DNA of 31,606 nt from Pedobacter helvus (GTDB taxonomy: Bacteria > Bacteroidota > Bacteroidia > Sphingobacteriales > Sphingobacteriaceae): NCBI RefSeq assembly GCF_005925325.1, contig NZ_SRMP01000009.1, positions 1-31,606 on the forward strand, read 5' to 3'. The notes under the pieces are model-generated. The model had not been told where the DNA came from, searched no databases, and saw only the letters and a program-made list of their open reading frames with translations. A program made the translations under genes and the position numbers. How positions within the stretch are numbered: the first letter of the stretch is position 1; each line of letters starts with the position of its first letter. Positions 11,741-19,154 of the stretch are shown piece by piece.

Positions 11741-13444
11741 ATGACACTAAATAAAACAACATATTTAACGCTTGCCTTAATTTTTGCAGCAGCTGGTTTG
11801 CATGCTCAAGATGTAAAACCTCCTGAAAAGGCTGAAAAAACGGTTAGTGAAGAAATCGAAATTATAAGACCTTACAAACCTGTATTGGCCGAAGCTGTGA
11901 AGCTGAGAAGAAGTCCGGATTTGGATAACATTAAAACTTACAGAGCTAAATTCAACTATCAATTAACCGATAGAAAATTGGAGTTGAATACAGATATCCA
12001 AAAATTACAGGCTCAAAAAGTAGCCGACGAGCGTCAAGCAGAATTATTCAATAACTATGTAAAAGGTGGTTTAGGTAATTTGGGTACTTTCTTGGCTGAA
12101 GCTTATGTAGGCATGGGCCAAGACCCAGCTTTACAAACCGGTGTTTTCTTCAGACATTTCGGTCAATCGGGTAAGCTGAATAAACAGAATGAAAATCGCC
12201 AGCAATTAAGTGCCTTTGTACGTAGCATTGGTGAAAAAGCAACCCTAAATGGTAAGTTAAACTACCAGCGTAATGGCTTGTATTTTTATGGAATTGACGA
12301 AGCAAATCCCACTTTAAATCCTAATCCAGAGAGACAGGCATTTAATTTCTTTGAGTTAGAAGGAGAAGCAATCAGTAAATTTACTCCAGACCCTGATGCA
12401 TTGAGTTATGCTGCAAAAGTAAATGCTTACATGTTCAACGATAGGTTCAGCGCAAAAGAAAGTTCGTTTACCTTAAATGGATATATGAACAAACGTATCA
12501 GTAATTTCAATTTAGGCCTAGCGGCATCAGCCGAATTAGGTAAAACCAAAGATTTGAATACTGATGTGTCTAATAACCTTTTACGGGTTAACCCTTACAT
12601 CAAATTACAGGCTGGTGGTGTAAAAATCGTTGCCGGTGCAAACATTACACAAGAATTCGGCACCAAATCTGCCACCAGAATTTTCCCTGCCGTAACTGCA
12701 GATTTAACGTTAATCCCAGATTTCCTTCAGTTATTTGGAGAACTGAAGGGTGATGTAAACCGTAATACGTTAAAAGATTTAACTGACGAAAATCCTTTCT
12801 TGAACCAAAATATCTATATTAAAAATAGTATAGAAAAACTAAGTTTTAGTGCTGGTATTAAAGGTACAGGTGGCCCAGGTTTTGGTTACAAAGCTCGTAT
12901 CTACAGAAAAGATATCACAGACATGCCCTTGTTCGTAAACAACTTTGATTCATTCAACAAATTTGATGTAATCTACGACTTTGGCAAAACCAAAATTTTA
13001 GGTTTAGAAGGAGAATTATCTGTTCAAGTTAGCGATAACCTAAAATGGACTGGTAAATTGAACATGGAAGACTATAAAGCAGGCGAAGAGAGAGAAAGCT
13101 ACTTCAAACCGCAATTGCGTTTATCATCAAACTTCATGTTTGTATACAATAAGAAGTTAACTTTTGATGCTTCGGTGGTAATCCAAGATGATAGCAAAGC
13201 TAAAGTTTTCAGTGCAAATCCGCTAAATCCTGACGGCACTTATCCGCCAGTACCAGATTTTAATAACGAAAACATTGTTACCGTTAAAGGTTTTGTAGAT
13301 TTGGGCTTAGGCGCCAACTATAAAATTAACAACAAGTTCTCGGCCTTTGCCAAAGCAAACAACATATTAAACACCAACTATAGCAGATTTTTGTACTACC
13401 GTTTAAATGGAATCAATATCTTTGGCGGCTTAACCTATTCGTTT
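11741..13444 (+). CDS. Outer-membrane beta-barrel protein (TonB-dependent-receptor-like)
   Basis: The ATG at 11741 gives 568 residues including the stop-proximal F. The start is chosen because it begins a clear signal peptide (MTLNKTTYLTLALIFAAAGLHA-Q); a longer frame from 11663 would add 26 residues that merely overlap the TPR gene. After cleavage comes a proline- and charge-rich stretch with EEIEIIRPYKP (about 37-47), then repeated amphipathic strands (alternating aromatic and polar residues) to the end, NIFGGLTYSF. Terminal Phe is the usual outer-membrane barrel signal for BAM. The C-terminal part resembles the barrel of TonB-dependent receptors (SAFAKANNILNTNYSRF), but I see no plug domain, so it may be an anchor or a channel and not a nutrient receptor. 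Ten bases separate it from the TPR gene. The stop codon ends at 13447. Confidence 0.8.
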
Positions 13445-13476
13445 TAAAAGGTTAATTTTATAATTATTTTACCCAA

Positions 13477-15060
13477 ATGGATATATTACAATACCTGCTA
13501 GAGCTTTTAAAAACCCGTAAACAAATAGGACTTGAAGGCTTAGGTACTTTTTATAAAAAGAAAACGCCAGGAAGGTATGATGCAGGAACACACTCGTTTT
13601 TGCCTCCTAGTTATGCTTTGGAATTTACTCCAGAGCTGCTAGAAAACACCAACCTTGCCGAATATATCCAGACTAAAAGAGGTATTTCAGAAGATTCTGC
13701 GAAGTATTTTATCAACCAATTTGTTGGTGAAATACAGCAATCGTTACAAAACGGCACATTCACTTTAGAGCATTTGGGCACCTTTGTCTCTGAAGGTGAA
13801 AAGTTGGTTTTTAATGCAAGTCAAGATATCAATACTGGCTTCGATTTTTTTGCACTCCCTTCGGTTACCGCAGAGTTAAAACCGATACAAGAAAACATAG
13901 TCGAAGAAGCTTCTAACGTATCTAGTGATCATTCGGAAGTAAGTGCTGAGCATCAAATAGAGCAGGTAAAAGTTCCTGAATTTGAGCAAGAGATAAGCAA
14001 GATTGAGTTTACAGAAACAACTACTTCCGGCAGCAGTGAAAAAGATGTGGATGCATCAGAAGAAAATGTTGTATTACCTGAAGAGGATCTTCCTAAAGTA
14101 GAAAAGCATACTTCGGAAGTTGAAGAAATACCAGCGACTGAAGAAGCAGAAGCAACTGAAGAAGCGGAAACAACTGTAACGATTAACGAGCCAAAGGAAA
14201 CTGAAATTATTGAGGAGAATGAGAAAGAGCTTGAAGTTGAAAATATTCAGAACGAAACAGCTGTAACAGCCGAGGAAGAAAAAGAAACTTGGAATTTCGA
14301 TGATGAGCATGTAGTTTCTCCGGAAGATATCAGTAATGAAGAAACTGTAAATAGTCCCACTTCTAAAGTTGAAAATATTGAGCCAGCTAATGGCAAAGAA
14401 GACATCAAGTTAAAATCTACTACACACGAGTGGAGTTTCGATACAATTGAGAGCAATAAAACTGTAGCAGAAGACAACACGCTTATTGGTGAATTTGACA
14501 ATCAATATGTTGAGGAAGAATACACCGAAGAAAAGCCAAAAATGCCATTGTACCAAAAGCTGTCGTTAGCTTTATTGGTTATCGCAGTAGCATTTGTAAC
14601 GTTGTATTTTGTTAAACCAGAAATCTTCGAAAATTTTAGAAGAGATACCACCAACCCAGACGAGAAGATAGTGGTACCAATTCAAAGAAGCAATTTGAAA
14701 ACTCAAAAAGACTCGCTTTCCTTCGCAGACAGTATCATGAAAAACGCCGAGAAAGTTGGATTAGAAGTGCAACCCGCTAAAGATACTTTGGTAGTTACCA
14801 CTTCAAAAAAAGATGTCCCGGTTACTTATACTTACGATGTGATCATTGCCTCTTTTGCTACCGAAGCCAAAGCACTAGATTACATTGGCCGCATGAAGAA
14901 AAAAGGCTTCGATGCCAAAATATCAACCATGCACGGAAAACGCAAAAACATCAGTATTGCCACTTACAATAATATAGACTCTGCACAAAAATACGTTATT
15001 AAGTTTCGCAAGCAGTTTAATAACAAAGATATCTATGCCCAACCCATTAAAAACAAATAA
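13477..15060 (+). CDS. Membrane protein with HU-CCDC81-like N-terminus and SPOR domain
   Basis: The 527-residue protein has four parts. Residues 1-60 and about 61-125 resemble the paired HU-CCDC81 bacterial domains (GLEGLGTFYKKKTPGRYD; later LEHLGTFVSEGEKLVFN). Residues 130-355 are a long, very acidic, low-complexity linker (many E, T, S, V). One transmembrane helix spans about 361-379. The C-terminal 452-523 is a SPOR domain (YDVIIASFATEAKALDYI...). SPOR domains bind denuded peptidoglycan at division septa (established for FtsN, DamX). With no signal peptide and one helix, the HU-like part should be cytoplasmic and the SPOR part periplasmic. The HU-like domain suggests polymerisation or DNA binding, which is inference. 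It lies 29 bases after the barrel gene and 6 before exbB. Confidence 0.85.
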   Translation: MDILQYLLELLKTRKQIGLEGLGTFYKKKTPGRYDAGTHSFLPPSYALEFTPELLENTNLAEYIQTKRGISEDSAKYFINQFVGEIQQSLQNGTFTLEHLGTFVSEGEKLVFNASQDINTGFDFFALPSVTAELKPIQENIVEEASNVSSDHSEVSAEHQIEQVKVPEFEQEISKIEFTETTTSGSSEKDVDASEENVVLPEEDLPKVEKHTSEVEEIPATEEAEATEEAETTVTINEPKETEIIEENEKELEVENIQNETAVTAEEEKETWNFDDEHVVSPEDISNEETVNSPTSKVENIEPANGKEDIKLKSTTHEWSFDTIESNKTVAEDNTLIGEFDNQYVEEEYTEEKPKMPLYQKLSLALLVIAVAFVTLYFVKPEIFENFRRDTTNPDEKIVVPIQRSNLKTQKDSLSFADSIMKNAEKVGLEVQPAKDTLVVTTSKKDVPVTYTYDVIIASFATEAKALDYIGRMKKKGFDAKISTMHGKRKNISIATYNNIDSAQKYVIKFRKQFNNKDIYAQPIKNK

Positions 15061-15066
15061 CACACA

Positions 15067-15777
15067 ATGATATTATTATTAACCACTTTACAAGACACAG
15101 CTCAAAATCTAGTAGATACAGCGCAAACCGTACCTACTACCGCAGTAAAACCTCAAGAAACACTTCATTTCATCGATTTACTTTTTAAAGGTGGATGGGT
15201 AATGATCCCACTGACTTTATTGGCTTTTTTAGGCTTGGTTATTTTCATTGAGAGATATTTAACTGTACGTAAAGCGTCTAAAGATGATACCAACTTATTG
15301 TTTCAAATTAGACAGAACATTAAAGATGGACGTTTAGAAAATGCAATCGCGTTGTGTAAAAATACACCATCTCCTCTAGCTCGTATGTTAGAAAAAGGCT
15401 TAAAGCGTATCGGTAGACCAATTAAAGATATTGAAGGTGCTATTGAAAACACAGGCAAGTTAGAAGTAGCAAAACTAGAAAAGAACATTGGCATTTTAGG
15501 GATTATTGCAGGTATTGCGCCAATGCTTGGTTTCGTAGGTACCATTATTGGTGTAATTACCATTTTCCAACGTGTGGCTGCCGAAGGTGCAATTGAAATC
15601 GGTACCATTTCTGATGGTCTTTATACCAAAATGATTACTTCGGCAACAGGGTTGATTATTGGTATCATGGCCTATGTGCTTTACCACATCTTAAATATGA
15701 TGGTAGAGAAAATCATCCTTAAAATGGAAACTGAAGCAATTGAGTTTATCGATCTTTTAGAAGAACCAGGAAAATAA
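15067..15777 (+). CDS. exbB: MotA/TolQ/ExbB proton-channel family protein
   Basis: The 236-residue protein has three transmembrane helices at about 43-61, 141-166 and 187-208, with the large cytoplasmic loop between the first two, the classical ExbB/TolQ topology. The family signature is clear: LGFVGTIIGVITIF (154-167) and GTISDGLYTKMITSATGLIIG (179-199). With ExbD it forms a proton channel that powers a TonB- or TolA-type transducer. It starts six bases after the SPOR gene and its stop overlaps the start of exbD (TAATG), so the two are translationally coupled. Whether it acts as ExbB or TolQ cannot be told from the sequence; the neighbours make a dedicated role in this operon likely. Confidence 0.93.
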   Translation: MILLLTTLQDTAQNLVDTAQTVPTTAVKPQETLHFIDLLFKGGWVMIPLTLLAFLGLVIFIERYLTVRKASKDDTNLLFQIRQNIKDGRLENAIALCKNTPSPLARMLEKGLKRIGRPIKDIEGAIENTGKLEVAKLEKNIGILGIIAGIAPMLGFVGTIIGVITIFQRVAAEGAIEIGTISDGLYTKMITSATGLIIGIMAYVLYHILNMMVEKIILKMETEAIEFIDLLEEPGK

Positions 15778-16178
15778 TGAATTTAAAAAACAGAAAAAAG
15801 GGTCATGTAGAGGTACATACAGCTGCCTTAAACGACATCATGTTTTTCTTGATGCTGTTTTTCCTATTGGCTTCTGCTGTGGTAAACCCTCAAGTGGTGA
15901 AGTTGTTACTTCCTCGCTCCTCTTCTGGCCAACAGGCAAATAATCAGAAATCTATTACGGTTAGTATCGATGAAAACCTAAACTACTTCGTTGATAAAAA
16001 ACCTGTAACGCTAGAAGCGATGGAAAGTCAAATACAAGGTCAAATTCAGCAAGATACCGACTTAACCATCGTTTTATACGTAGCTAGAGGTGTATCTATT
16101 GAAAATACGATGAAAGTATTTGATGTGGCTAACAAATTGAAATTGAAAGTTGTTCTTGCTGTAGAGCAAAAGAAATAA
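15777..16178 (+). CDS. exbD: ExbD/TolR family protein
   Basis: The 133-residue protein has a short basic cytoplasmic N-terminus, one transmembrane helix (about 20-37, LNDIMFFLMLFFLLASA) and a periplasmic domain of about 95 residues. Asp20 at the start of the helix corresponds to the proton-carrying Asp of ExbD/TolR. The periplasmic part has the family pattern (ITVSIDENLNYFVDKKPV; later DLTIVLYVARGVSIENTMKV). The start codon shares one base with the exbB stop. The TonB-like gene follows after two bases. It should form the motor complex together with the upstream ExbB. Confidence 0.93.
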   Translation: MNLKNRKKGHVEVHTAALNDIMFFLMLFFLLASAVVNPQVVKLLLPRSSSGQQANNQKSITVSIDENLNYFVDKKPVTLEAMESQIQGQIQQDTDLTIVLYVARGVSIENTMKVFDVANKLKLKVVLAVEQKK

Positions 16179-16180
16179 GT

Positions 16181-16996
16181 ATGGCACATAACCATAAAGA
16201 AGAAAATAATTATCCAAAGGCATTAGCCATTTCTACGGCGCTAATGGGGGGCTTTATTGCCCTCAGCTTTATCTGGATAATTGGTAAATTCGAACCTAAT
16301 GAGGAGTTGGGAATGGGTGGCATGGTTGTAAATTATGGCACTTCGGTAGAAGGGATGGGAACAGATTATACTAACATTGAAGAACCTTCGATGGCTCCAA
16401 ATGCTAACAATAAAAAGCCTGACCAAATTACGCCAGACCCTACAACAAAAAGTACGCAATCACAACTGAGTGATCAAAACCTGACTACTCAAGATAACGA
16501 AGAGGCAGTAAGTGTAAATACCAAAGCGGTTAAAAGCAACGCCAACCCTAGCGCTACACAAGATAACAAAGTGGAGCAGCCAGCTGTAAATCCAAATGCC
16601 CTTTACAAAGGCAAAAAAAATAATGCAACTGGTGGTGGCGACGGAACTGGATCGACACCTGGCAATCAAGGCGATCCTGATGGCGATCCGTTAACTCCAT
16701 TTTACGGTGATGGTGGCTCTGGATTTGGGAACAAGCCGCTTCCTCTAAGCAACTTCAAAAATTTGGTAAAACCAGAAGACGATGGGCAAGAAACCGGAAC
16801 TATCATGGTAAAAATTGAAGTGAACAAATCTGGTAGAATTGTTAGAGCAACTGCTGGAGCTAGAGGTAGTACTTTTAAAAATAATGCATTAGAAGAAAAG
16901 TGCGAAAGATCGATGTTAGGAGCTTCTTTAAATGCGATCACCAAAGGTCCAGACATTCGTATTTTCTATGTTCCTTTTAAATTTAGCGTAAAGTAA
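16181..16996 (+). CDS. TonB/TolA-like energy transducer
   Basis: The 271-residue protein has a short cytoplasmic N-terminus, one transmembrane helix (about 14-35), a long flexible periplasmic linker rich in N, Q, T, P and K (50-145), a glycine-rich stretch (150-185) and a C-terminal domain (about 195-271) with the TonB-like pattern GTIMVKIEVNKSGRIV ... YVPFKFSV. The domain order is that of TonB and TolA: anchor, spanner, outer-membrane-contacting head. It contains the single Cys 241 in the head. Being last in an operon with an ExbB/ExbD pair and a barrel protein suggests the barrel or TPR protein is its partner (inference). The linker is Asn/Gln-rich and lacks the Pro-Lys/Pro-Glu repeats of E. 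coli TonB. A strong terminator follows. Confidence 0.85.
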   Translation: MAHNHKEENNYPKALAISTALMGGFIALSFIWIIGKFEPNEELGMGGMVVNYGTSVEGMGTDYTNIEEPSMAPNANNKKPDQITPDPTTKSTQSQLSDQNLTTQDNEEAVSVNTKAVKSNANPSATQDNKVEQPAVNPNALYKGKKNNATGGGDGTGSTPGNQGDPDGDPLTPFYGDGGSGFGNKPLPLSNFKNLVKPEDDGQETGTIMVKIEVNKSGRIVRATAGARGSTFKNNALEEKCERSMLGASLNAITKGPDIRIFYVPFKFSVK

Positions 16997-17015
16997 CATT
17001 AAAATATTGCTAACG

Positions 17016-17063
17016 AAAGAGGAAGTAGTCCTATTGTAAAAGAGGATCGACTTCCTCTTTTGT
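17016..17063 (+). terminator. Terminator of the envelope operon
   Basis: AAAGAGGAAGT (17016-17026) pairs with ACTTCCTCTTT (17050-17060), and further bases can pair inside the loop. A short T run follows on the plus strand. The right arm lies inside the last codons of the minus-strand DUF2927-like gene, so coding and termination sequences overlap. Confidence 0.7.
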
Positions 17064-17687
17064 CATTCCAGGCTTAATGTTTTCACTATAAAAAGCAGAG
17101 ATGATCGCCGAATCAAAAGCATCGAATTTTAATTTATGATTAGCCTCTGCATAAAATATACTTGATGGAGCATGATTAGTTTGCTTAAAAAATCCCATGC
17201 TTCTAATGATACCTCTTCTCACGGCGTACCTTGCATCAGATTTACTTTTGTATTTCTCTACAGCAAATAAGCACTCCATCCTATAAATCTCGCTCTTCTT
17301 ATTTGTCCTATAGAAATACCCGCCATAGCTGTTTGTGTATTTCGCAAAATTATTAGTCATATTCAACAATGCTTCTGGAGATGTACTTAATGCGATCATA
17401 AAGTTTACCTCATCATTGTCGTCAGACTTTTGAATGTCCAAGTTAGTTAGTCTTTTCAATTGGCTAAAAATAGAATCAATTTCGTTAATGATATATTTGC
17501 TGCTGTCGCCAACTATTTTGTATCGGATGGGAACTATCCACTTTGTTATCTTTTCATATTCTCCAACCTTTATACGATGGTAAGCAATTTGATCAAAAAC
17601 AAGCCTTTCTTTTGGCGCCAACTTCTGCGCAAGTACAGCACTAGTTGAAATAAAAACTAGAAAAATTAAGAGATATATGTTCTTCAT
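17031..17687 (-). CDS. Secreted DUF2927-like protein
   Basis: The 218-residue protein has a signal peptide (MKNIYLLIFLVFISTSAVLA, cleavage before Q). The mature part shows the layout I associate with the DUF2927 family: an early strand region (KITKWIVPIRYKIVGD), a central block, and a C-terminal RRGIIRSMGFF ... SSIFY ... FDSAIISAFYSENIKPGMTKEEV, where the family usually has a start-of-reproduction-like LYDPRIKPGM motif. The function of the family is unknown to me. It is the only minus-strand gene between 5.9 and 24.4 kb and sits between the TonB-like gene and folC, facing both differently. No clear promoter is seen upstream of it (17688-17760). The family call is by pattern memory and is moderate. 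Confidence 0.6.
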   Translation of the reverse strand: MKNIYLLIFLVFISTSAVLAQKLAPKERLVFDQIAYHRIKVGEYEKITKWIVPIRYKIVGDSSKYIINEIDSIFSQLKRLTNLDIQKSDDNDEVNFMIALSTSPEALLNMTNNFAKYTNSYGGYFYRTNKKSEIYRMECLFAVEKYKSKSDARYAVRRGIIRSMGFFKQTNHAPSSIFYAEANHKLKFDAFDSAIISAFYSENIKPGMTKEEVDPLLQ

Positions 17688-17758
17688 AAAAAGCGTATTT
17701 AGTATAGTACGAATTTAAAATAAAAGGCGTAAACGGTCAATAAATATTATATTTCAGA

Positions 17759-17789
17759 TTGTTCCAAAAAATGCAATCACATATCTTTG
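17759..17789 (+). promoter_or_regulatory. folC promoter
   Basis: TTG (17759-17761), 20 nt, TATCTTTG (17782-17789): a full match to the Bacteroidota consensus. The start of transcription should be near 17795, only a few bases before the ATG at 17799. Confidence 0.75.
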
Positions 17790-17798
17790 ATGCTAGTT

Positions 17799-19085
17799 AT
17801 GAATTACAGCCAAACGGTAGATTACCTTTACAGTCGCTTGCCAATGTTTACTAGAGTTGGTGCTTCGGCTTTTAAAAAAGATTTAGACAACACTATTGCA
17901 CTTTGCAACGCTTTAGACAATCCTCAAAACAAGTATAAAACCATACATATTGGTGGTACCAATGGTAAAGGGTCAACTTCGCATATGCTAGCTGCTATTT
18001 TGCAGAAGGCAGGCTACAAAACTGGTTTGTACACCTCTCCACACCTTAAAGATTTTAGAGAACGTATTCGTGTAAATGGCAAAATGGTGTCAAAAAGTTT
18101 TGTCACGAATTTCGTAAAAACTCAAAAGGAGCTCATTAGCAAAATAGAGCCTTCTTTTTTTGAAGTTACTGTAGGTATGGCTTTTTCTTATTTCGAGCAA
18201 GAGAAAGTAGATGTTGCTGTCATTGAAGTAGGCTTAGGTGGCAGACTAGATTCTACTAACATCATCCATCCCGATCTTTCTGTGATTACCAATATTAGCC
18301 TAGATCATACCAATATGTTAGGCAATACCTTTGGTGAAATCGCGTTTGAAAAAGCTGGAATTATCAAAACAAACACACCAGCTGTCATCGGCGAACGCCA
18401 TCCAGAAACTGATCCTGTTTTTATCAAAAAAGCGAAAGAACAACATGCTTCGCTCATCTTTGCTGAAGATGATTTGAAAGCCACTAATGTCTCAAAAAAA
18501 TCAAGTACTTTAAAATTAGATATAATTCAAGTAGATCAACCTTTGTTGAAAGGATTGCATTTAGACTTGACCGGAACTTATCAGCTCAAGAACATATTAA
18601 CAGTAATTGAAGCCGTTCAACAATTAAGAAAAATTGGTTATCAAATAGCTGATGAAGCTACTTACCAAGCTTTAAAAAATGTTAAAAAACTGACTGGCTT
18701 ACAAGGAAGATGGCAAACACTTTCTAAAAATCCTCTGGTAATTTGCGATACAGGACACAACAAAGCAGGTATTACCGAAGTAATTCAAAATATCAACCAA
18801 ATACCATACGAAAACTTACATATGGTAATCGGTATGGTAAAGGATAAAGATATCAGTGCGGTTTTGGCTTTACTTCCAAAAAATGCCAACTATTATTTTT
18901 GTCAACCGCAATTAGAAAGAGCTTTACCAGCAAATGAACTAGCGGAACAGGCAGCAAATTATCACCTAAAAGGCAAAACGTTTAATACCGTTGAAGCTGC
19001 ATTGGCTAACGCAAAAAGTAAAGCAAGTAATAAAGATTTGATTTTTGTAGGCGGAAGTACCTTCGTTGTAGCAGAAATTATATAG
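17799..19085 (+). CDS. folC: Folylpolyglutamate / dihydrofolate synthase
   Basis: The 428-residue protein adds glutamates to folates (and probably joins glutamate to dihydropteroate) using ATP in the cytosol. Motifs in order: the P-loop HIGGTNGKGSTSHML, YTSPHLKDFRERI, VIEVGLGGRLDSTNI, ITNISLDHTNMLG, FEKAGIIK, LQGRWQ and DTGHNKAGI, all typical of FolC/Mur ligases. The ATG at 17799 (MNYSQTVDYLYSRLPMF) is preferred over TTG 17787 and ATG 17790, because these lie in or just after the -7 box and would precede the transcript. The transcript is thus nearly leaderless. It stands alone as a transcription unit, 70 bases before pafA. Confidence 0.95.
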   Translation: MNYSQTVDYLYSRLPMFTRVGASAFKKDLDNTIALCNALDNPQNKYKTIHIGGTNGKGSTSHMLAAILQKAGYKTGLYTSPHLKDFRERIRVNGKMVSKSFVTNFVKTQKELISKIEPSFFEVTVGMAFSYFEQEKVDVAVIEVGLGGRLDSTNIIHPDLSVITNISLDHTNMLGNTFGEIAFEKAGIIKTNTPAVIGERHPETDPVFIKKAKEQHASLIFAEDDLKATNVSKKSSTLKLDIIQVDQPLLKGLHLDLTGTYQLKNILTVIEAVQQLRKIGYQIADEATYQALKNVKKLTGLQGRWQTLSKNPLVICDTGHNKAGITEVIQNINQIPYENLHMVIGMVKDKDISAVLALLPKNANYYFCQPQLERALPANELAEQAANYHLKGKTFNTVEAALANAKSKASNKDLIFVGGSTFVVAEII

Positions 19086-19103
19086 AATATTTACATTCCA
19101 TCC

Positions 19104-19134
19104 TTAATATCTTAATACGCAATCTATACCTTTA
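19104..19134 (+). promoter_or_regulatory. Candidate pafA promoter
   Basis: TTA (19104-19106), 20 nt, TACCTTTA (19127-19134). Each box has one mismatch to the Bacteroidota consensus. It would give a leader of about 15 nt. No terminator is visible after folC, so read-through is also possible. Confidence 0.4.
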
Positions 19135-19154
19135 CAAAAAACACAGTACACATA

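Noticed and set aside
14074..14501. Two minus-strand frames rich in F and S
   Set aside because: They are mirror images of the acidic linker of the SPOR protein, whose GAA-rich codons read as TTC and TCT on the other strand.
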